Made by a program: the position numbers and the translations under genes. Positions 60,175 to 64,000 of a stretch of 64,000 bases of DNA are shown one piece after another; within the stretch, counting starts at the first letter, position 1, and each line of letters opens with the position of its first letter. Source of the stretch: an uncultured Collinsella sp. (lineage in GTDB: Bacteria; Actinomycetota; Coriobacteriia; Coriobacteriales; Coriobacteriaceae); NCBI GenBank assembly GCA_900541125.1, contig UQIK01000011.1, positions 6,023 through 70,022 on the forward strand, given 5' to 3'. The notes below the pieces were generated by a model. That model did no database searches, was not told the origin of the DNA, and saw nothing but the letters and a program-made list of their open reading frames with translations.

Positions 60175-60266
60175 GGAAGCCCCGTCCCCCTACACTGTTT
60201 CCTTTGCGCTCACCTGGCTTCGCCAGAAGTCGCGCCAAGGAAACAGTTCCGGGGGACGGGGCTTCC
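60175..60266 (+). terminator. Large palindrome after fba, probable terminator
   Basis: GGAAGCCCCGTCCCCC (60175-60190) pairs exactly with GGGGGACGGGGCTTCC (60251-60266). Inside lie GTTTCCTT/AAGGAAAC and CTGGCTTCGCCAG (60214-60226), so nearly the whole 92 nt can fold into a long hairpin. Confidence 0.7.
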
Positions 60267-60505
60267 TTCGTTTAACGCCGCAGGGTTACTGGGCTGAATT
60301 AAGATGGCTACTGGCTTTGCCAGAAGTCGCGCGACGGAATCAGCTCCGGGGAAACGGGGCCTCCTTTGTTAACTCGCTACAGGGTTACTGGGCTGAATTC
60401 ATTTTTAGAGGTACCGTTTATCGGTGTTGAGGGTTCCTTTATTGGGGCTTTCTTTTTTATCTCGCTACAATGGGCTTCAAGAGTTCTAATGACTTGGAGT
60501 TTGGT
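60267..60505. repeat. Direct repeats and promoter before transglutaminase-like gene
   Basis: No gene. CAGGGTTACTGGGCTGAATT occurs twice (60281-60300, 60380-60399), 99 bp apart, and the sequence between is a second, diverged copy of the preceding palindrome, sharing GCCAGAAGTCGCGC. Then a promoter: TTGGGG (60442-60447), 18 nt, TACAAT (60466-60471). Confidence 0.6.
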
Positions 60506-61939
60506 ATGGCTGTTATTGATGTGCTGCCTTCGGATGGGAAGGTCATTGACGAGGGTCCTGTTGGTTGCTCTGTTGATGTTTGCTGTGATGATTTCCGTCA
60601 TCTCGATATTGGACTGCCGCCCGAGATTCTTCGTCTCAAGGATGCCGGATATTTGACGCAGGCTGTTGCGGCTTGTGATCGTCTTTTGGGGCAGAATCCC
60701 GATCCCTCGCTTGCTGCCTGCGTTCGTGCCGAGCGGTATCGCATGCTTGAGACGCCGCTTCATTTTTCGGTGTCGCGCGATCGGGCTATTGCGATGATTC
60801 GCGAGGAGTGGCCTGAGTTTACCGAGGAGCAGTTTGACGATCTGATTGACCGTAAGCGTATTGACTGGCGCTTTATCGATGGCGAGCTGTTCGTTCTCGA
60901 CAACTTCCTCGATTCGCTTCGCGTATATCCCAAAGAGGTTCCCGGCATGCGTCCCGATCCTACGGACGGAATTGCACTGCGCAACGAGATGCTCAAGGAG
61001 ATGGAGTCACAAAACGGATTGACTCGCGTTATTACGCTTAAGGCGTCCTTGTCTGTCCCCGGCGCTCTAGAGGGGGAGACCGTTCGCGCTTGGCTTCCCG
61101 TAGCCGCCACCTGCCGCCAACAGTCTCAGGTCGAGATTCTCGACATGACGCCGGAGGGTGCTGTTGCTCCCGCGAACGCTTCGGCGCGTACCGCCTCGTG
61201 GTCTTCTTCGAGTGAGCGCTCATTCTCGGTGACTTATCGTTATCACATCGATGCTGCTTATTGTGATGTCTACGGTGGCACACTTCCGGTTCATCCGCGT
61301 ATGGACGCGCCTCTGCCCGAGGATATTTCCGAGGACCGTCCGCACATTGCATTTACGCCGTATCTGCAGCAGCTGACGGCCAGCGTTGTTGGCGGACTCG
61401 AGGATCCGCTCGATCGCGCCCGTGCTATCTATGATTACCTGACGCAGCATATCGACTATCGCTATCAGCCGCCGTACTTGCTTTTGGGATCTATTGCCGA
61501 TGACTGCGCGCATTCGCTCCGCGGCGATTGCGGCGTTATGGCGCTCACGTTTATCACCATGTGCCGTATCGCGGGCGTGCCTGCCCGTTGGCAGAGCGGC
61601 CTCTACGTTGCGCCCGATTCGGTGGGGTCGCACGACTGGGCAGAGTTCTATACGCCGCAGACCGGTTGGCTCAACGCCGACGTGTCATTTGGATCTTCTG
61701 CTCGCAGGATGGGGGAGGAGTGGCGCCGCCGTCACTACTTTGGCAATCTCGACCCATGGCGTATGGTGGCCAACAATCGATTCCAGGCAGAGTTTGAGCC
61801 CTCTTTCGACGGCATGCGCGAGGACCCTTACGATAACCAGATGGGTGAGGCTTCGGTCGACGGTCGCGGATGCCGTCAGCGCGAGATGCTACGCACGGTC
61901 GAACTCATCGAAATGCTCGAAGTTCCATTTTCGGACTAA
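60506..61939 (+). CDS. Transglutaminase-like protein
   Basis: 477 residues. The C-terminal half holds a transglutaminase-like core with its Cys-His-Asp: RGDCGVMALTFITMCRIAGV, VGSHDWAEFYTPQTGWLNAD. N-terminal part is charged, without signal peptide, so the protein is cytoplasmic. Transglutaminase-like proteins of this kind are often peptidases. An earlier ATG at 60470 coincides with the -10 TACAAT, so the ATG at 60506 (GGAG 8 nt before) is chosen. Function in the cell unknown. Confidence 0.82.
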   Translation: MAVIDVLPSDGKVIDEGPVGCSVDVCCDDFRHLDIGLPPEILRLKDAGYLTQAVAACDRLLGQNPDPSLAACVRAERYRMLETPLHFSVSRDRAIAMIREEWPEFTEEQFDDLIDRKRIDWRFIDGELFVLDNFLDSLRVYPKEVPGMRPDPTDGIALRNEMLKEMESQNGLTRVITLKASLSVPGALEGETVRAWLPVAATCRQQSQVEILDMTPEGAVAPANASARTASWSSSSERSFSVTYRYHIDAAYCDVYGGTLPVHPRMDAPLPEDISEDRPHIAFTPYLQQLTASVVGGLEDPLDRARAIYDYLTQHIDYRYQPPYLLLGSIADDCAHSLRGDCGVMALTFITMCRIAGVPARWQSGLYVAPDSVGSHDWAEFYTPQTGWLNADVSFGSSARRMGEEWRRRHYFGNLDPWRMVANNRFQAEFEPSFDGMREDPYDNQMGEASVDGRGCRQREMLRTVELIEMLEVPFSD

Positions 61940-61978
61940 TCGGTAGAAAGCTGTGATAAACTAACTCACGCATTACGT

Positions 61979-62065
61979 GCCCGAGTGGCGGAATTGGCAG
62001 ACGCAGTGGACTCAAAATCCACCGTTGGCAACAACGTGCGAGTTCGAGTCTCGCCTCGGGCACCA
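61979..62065 (+). tRNA. tRNA-Leu (anticodon CAA), CCA encoded
   Basis: An 87-nt class II tRNA. Acceptor GCCCGAG (61979-61985) with CTCGGGC (62055-62061), anticodon stem GTGGA/TCCAC with loop CTCAAAA (anticodon CAA), long variable arm TTGGCAACAACGTGC, T-arm GCGAG-TTCGAGT-CTCGC, CCA at 62063-62065. A -10-like TAAACT lies at 61957-61962. Confidence 0.95.
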
Positions 62066-62111
62066 TACATGCAAGTGAGCGTTCAAGGGGGTTGCGGCCC
62101 CCTTTTTCGTG
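62043..62111. repeat. 69-bp repeat, copy 1 (3' end of tRNA-Leu and terminator)
   Basis: Runs from the TTCGAGTC of the T-arm through the CCA and the terminator GGGGG-TTGCGG-CCCCC-TTTTT (62087-62107). Copy 2 lies 184 bp downstream with 67 of 69 bases identical. Matches the typical place where tyrosine integrases insert. Confidence 0.85.
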
Positions 62112-62226
62112 CCGAACTCGCGTGAGCGCGCGAAGCGTTAAGCAAACAGGCCTGCGGCCTGTTTGTAGCGGAGCGTGGCGAGGGCGCCTCGCGCCCGAAG
62201 CCCGGGGCTTCGCGAAGCGAAGGCCC
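62112..62226. other. Spacer between tRNA-end repeats
   Basis: 115 bp of GC-rich inverted repeats, for example AAACAGGCCTGCGGCCTGTTT-type arms (AAACAGGCC with GGCCTGTTT, 62144-62164), GCGAGGGCGCCTCGC, and CGAAGCCCGGGGCTTCG. No coding potential. Possible remnant of an insertion or a small palindromic element. Confidence 0.5.
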
Positions 62227-62295
62227 TTCGAGTCTCGCCTCGGGCACCATACATGCAAGCGAGCGTTCGAGGGGGTTGCGGCCCCCTTTTTCGTG
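62227..62295. repeat. 69-bp repeat, copy 2 (tRNA 3'-end fragment and terminator)
   Basis: Copy of 62043-62111 with two substitutions (t to c, a to g); it includes an intact CCA and a second GGGGG/CCCCC plus T5 terminator (62271-62291). The upstream part of the tRNA is absent, so it is not a functional tRNA gene. Confidence 0.85.
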
Positions 62296-62324
62296 TACGT
62301 AATGTGATAACGCGCTGTACGTGT

Positions 62325-62512
62325 TATTATTCGCAAGGCGTTGTTCCCGCAATGCCCTAAAGAGGAACCCGAGGGTTCCCACCTTTTGGCGCCAATGAGC
62401 AGCTGACTGGTCATACAACTTAGATTCCCTTCCTCAAATCGAGGATTTCTATGTGTACGACCTGGTTGCTGAGAAGCGCCGGGTTATTTTTTTATGAATG
62501 GAGGTAGGGAAA
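62325..62512 (+). promoter_or_regulatory. Promoter and structured leader of infC operon
   Basis: TATTAT at 62325-62330 is a good -10 (weak -35). The 170-nt leader has hairpin GGAACCC-GA-GGGTTCC (62364-62379). Its AACCCG also complements CGGGTT at 62480-62485, which is directly followed by ATTTTTTTA, forming a possible terminator. This is compatible with ribosomal-protein L20 feedback leaders seen before infC-rpmI-rplT, an inference. Confidence 0.5.
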
Positions 62513-63067
62513 ATAGCTAAGTCTGATGACACCCGCATCAACGACGAGATTACTGCATCTTCGTGCCGTTTGATTGGCGTCGATGGCTCTCAGCTCGGCC
62601 TGTTCGCCATCCGCGATGCCCAGCGCGTCGCCGACGATCAGGGTCTCGACCTGGTCGAGATCGCTCCCAACGCGGAGCCGCCGGTCTGCAAGGTCATGGA
62701 CTACGGTAAGTTCAAGTACCAGCAGGCCATGAAGGCCAAGGCTGCTCGTAAGAACCAGTCCAAGGTCGAGGTCAAGGAAATGAAGTTCCGACCCAAGATC
62801 GACGTTGGCGACTACGAGACCAAGAAGGGCCACGTTCTGCGTTTCCTCAAGAAGGGCGCACGCGTTAAGATCACCATCATGTTCCGCGGCCGTGAGATGG
62901 CTCACCCGGAGCAGGGCCTTAACGTTCTCGAGCGTCTCGCCGAGGATCTCAAGCCTTACGCTACGGTCGAGTCCAAGCCTAAGATGGAAGGCCGTAACAT
63001 GCTTATGCTGCTCGCCCCGATTAAGGGCGCCTTCGATGAGGATAAAGCGGCAAGCGATACCAAGTAA
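62513..63067 (+). CDS. infC: Translation initiation factor IF-3, ATA start
   Basis: 184 residues. IF3 binds the 30S subunit and checks initiation codons. N-terminal domain: INDEI, VIGVDGSQLGLF-type segment, AQRVADDQGLDLVEI, PNAEPPVCKVMDYGKFKY; C-terminal domain: KVEVKEMKFRPKIDVGDYET, KGARVKITIMFRGREM. The best start is ATA at 62513 (IAKSDDTRINDEI): GGAGGT (62500-62505) lies 7 nt before it, whereas the in-frame ATG at 62498 overlaps that site and has none of its own. Non-standard starts are typical of infC because IF3 lowers its own translation at them. First gene of the infC-rpmI-rplT operon. Confidence 0.92.
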   Translation: MAKSDDTRINDEITASSCRLIGVDGSQLGLFAIRDAQRVADDQGLDLVEIAPNAEPPVCKVMDYGKFKYQQAMKAKAARKNQSKVEVKEMKFRPKIDVGDYETKKGHVLRFLKKGARVKITIMFRGREMAHPEQGLNVLERLAEDLKPYATVESKPKMEGRNMLMLLAPIKGAFDEDKAASDTK

Positions 63068-63099
63068 CTAGTGTTCTGTAACCGATTAAGGAGTATTTC

Positions 63100-63291
63100 A
63101 TGCCTAAGATGAAGTCCCACAGCGGCACCAAGAAGCGTTTCCGCAAGACTGGTACCGGCAAGCTTATGCGCGCCAAGGCTTTCAAGAGCCACATCCTGAG
63201 CAAGAAGTCCACCAAGCGTAAGCGTGGCTTCCGTCAGGAGACCGAGATCGCCGCTGCCGACCGCAAGGTCATCAAGTCGCGTCTCGCCTAA
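63100..63291 (+). CDS. rpmI: 50S ribosomal protein L35
   Basis: 63 residues, PKMKSHSGTKKRFRKTGTGK and KSHILSKKSTKRKRGFR, highly basic. Component of the large ribosomal subunit. AAGGAG 7 nt before the ATG. 32 nt after infC, within the same operon. Confidence 0.97.
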   Translation: MPKMKSHSGTKKRFRKTGTGKLMRAKAFKSHILSKKSTKRKRGFRQETEIAAADRKVIKSRLA

Positions 63292-63337
63292 GTTCGCGTT
63301 CCCGTTTTTCGTTTTACCGTCTAGGAGTTGATAGAAC

Positions 63338-63697
63338 ATGGCACGTATTAAGCGCGCTGTTGCCGCCAAGAAGAAGCGCCGTACCGTTATGCATCGTGCG
63401 AAGGGTTACTACGGTGCCGCTTCGCGTACTTACAAGCATGCTAAAGAGCAGGTCCAGCACTCCCTGCAGTATCAGTATCGTGATCGCCGCAACAAGAAGC
63501 GCGAGATCCGTTCTCTCTGGATCACTCGTATCAACGCTGCTGCTCGCCTGAACGACATCTCTTACTCTCAGTTCATGCACGGCCTGAAGGTTGCCGGCAT
63601 CGAGCTCGACCGCAAGGTCCTGGCTCAGATGGCTTACGAGGACATCGAGTCCTTCAACGAGCTGGCTACCATCGCCAAGAAGGCTCTCGAGGCCTAA
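63338..63697 (+). CDS. rplT: 50S ribosomal protein L20
   Basis: 119 residues, MARIKRAVAAKKKRRTVMHR, KGYYGAASRTYKHAKEQVQH and NDISYSQFMHGLKVAGIELD. L20 binds 23S rRNA early in 50S assembly and in several bacteria represses its own operon by binding the leader. AGGAGTTGATAGAAC precedes the ATG. Last gene of the operon. Confidence 0.97.
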   Translation: MARIKRAVAAKKKRRTVMHRAKGYYGAASRTYKHAKEQVQHSLQYQYRDRRNKKREIRSLWITRINAAARLNDISYSQFMHGLKVAGIELDRKVLAQMAYEDIESFNELATIAKKALEA

Positions 63698-64000
63698 TAG
63701 ATTCTCTTGAATCGCTAGGGGAGTGTCGCGTTGTGCGCGGCGCTCCCTCTTTTTATCTGAAGCGCTGGTTTATATAGCAAAAGCGCGGGTAGATAGACAC
63801 TTACAGGTGACCGATCTTTATATATCTCTTAACCGAAGGGTCATCATCTGATACGTGCAGTATTTCTGCACCAGCCTTTCTATTACTTATATAGGAAGCG
63901 ATGTATTGTGTAGGACTTGTGAAGAGTGGAATTCCCGCCCCCGGGGCCCCTCCGGTCTGGCAATATATCTCCTTGCCGCGCGGCCCGGTCGGACCGGATG
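63698..64000. other. rplT terminator and open 3' end
   Basis: A terminator: GGGAGTGTCGCG (63718-63729) with CGCGGCGCTCCC (63736-63747) and CTCTTTTT. Beyond it no gene is seen. An A/T-rich stretch with hairpin GTGCAG-TATTT-CTGCAC (63855-63871) suggests a promoter or leader of a gene outside the window. Confidence 0.6.

Noticed and set aside
61905..62418. Minus-strand frames with the phrase VPEARLEL across the tRNA-Leu repeat
   Set aside because: A known type of false gene made by translating tRNA 3' ends on the opposite strand.

Overview
The window is a GC-rich (roughly 60 % by eye), densely coded bacterial chromosome segment with mostly strong Shine-Dalgarno sites, frequent GTG starts and many genes overlapping by 4-11 nt. 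Tat-type substrate-binding lipoproteins, an LAxTG sorting signal, a stand-alone long PurL, an actinobacterial-type DUF3516 helicase and a clostridial-style lactate dehydrogenase/ETF set together suggest an anaerobic actinobacterium of the class Coriobacteriia, most likely Collinsella or a close relative. That placement is inference from gene content. I see no rRNA, insertion sequence, prophage or CRISPR array.

Layout. 1-2.5 kb: end of an iron alcohol dehydrogenase and an aldehyde dehydrogenase. 2.5-8.7 kb: a tiny membrane peptide with a sequestered ribosome-binding site, a lone HIRAN protein, a very acidic small protein, a phosphoesterase, a DUF2130 coiled-coil/nuclease-like protein and a DUF3516 helicase. 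9-15.6 kb: TrmB-like and other methyltransferases, an XRE/DUF4097 pair, a bacterial Elp3 and a spermidine-synthase-like protein. 15.6-21.3 kb: a three-gene operon (TerB-N/TerB-C protein, BrxD-like ATPase, Lhr/BrxHI-like helicase) with a LexA-box-like sequence at its promoter; this is the best candidate for an incompletely described DNA-processing or anti-phage system. 21.3-25.4 kb: a DUF554 membrane protein and a five-gene surface-protein cluster. 25.7-29.3 kb: an FAD lactate dehydrogenase plus ferredoxin-fused EtfA/EtfB, probably electron-confurcating. 29.3-34.9 kb: an HD hydrolase, AzlCD, a KdgT-type permease, a diguanylate cyclase and an EamA transporter. 35-43 kb: PurL, a cation/proton antiporter, an SDR and homoserine dehydrogenase. 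43.4-49.7 kb: a complete branched-chain amino acid ABC importer with two binding proteins. 49.9-52.4 kb: CutC, a GalT-like nucleotidyltransferase and a BASS-family transporter. 52.6-59.1 kb: a RecJ-RecQ fusion, RelA/SpoT and a metallo-hydrolase. 59.3-64 kb: fructose-bisphosphate aldolase, a transglutaminase-like protein, tRNA-Leu(CAA) and the infC-rpmI-rplT operon with an ATA start for IF3.

Non-coding structure is rich: a tandem array of three hairpins with an exact 62-bp period (40.5 kb), several large isolated palindromes (4.0, 8.8, 49.7 and 60.2 kb), and a 69-bp near-perfect direct repeat that duplicates the 3' end of tRNA-Leu with its terminator (62.0/62.2 kb), resembling attachment-site scars.

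Metabolically the genes fit a fermenter that handles alcohols and aldehydes, oxidises lactate through flavin-based electron coupling, imports branched-chain amino acids, and uses (p)ppGpp and perhaps c-di-GMP signalling.
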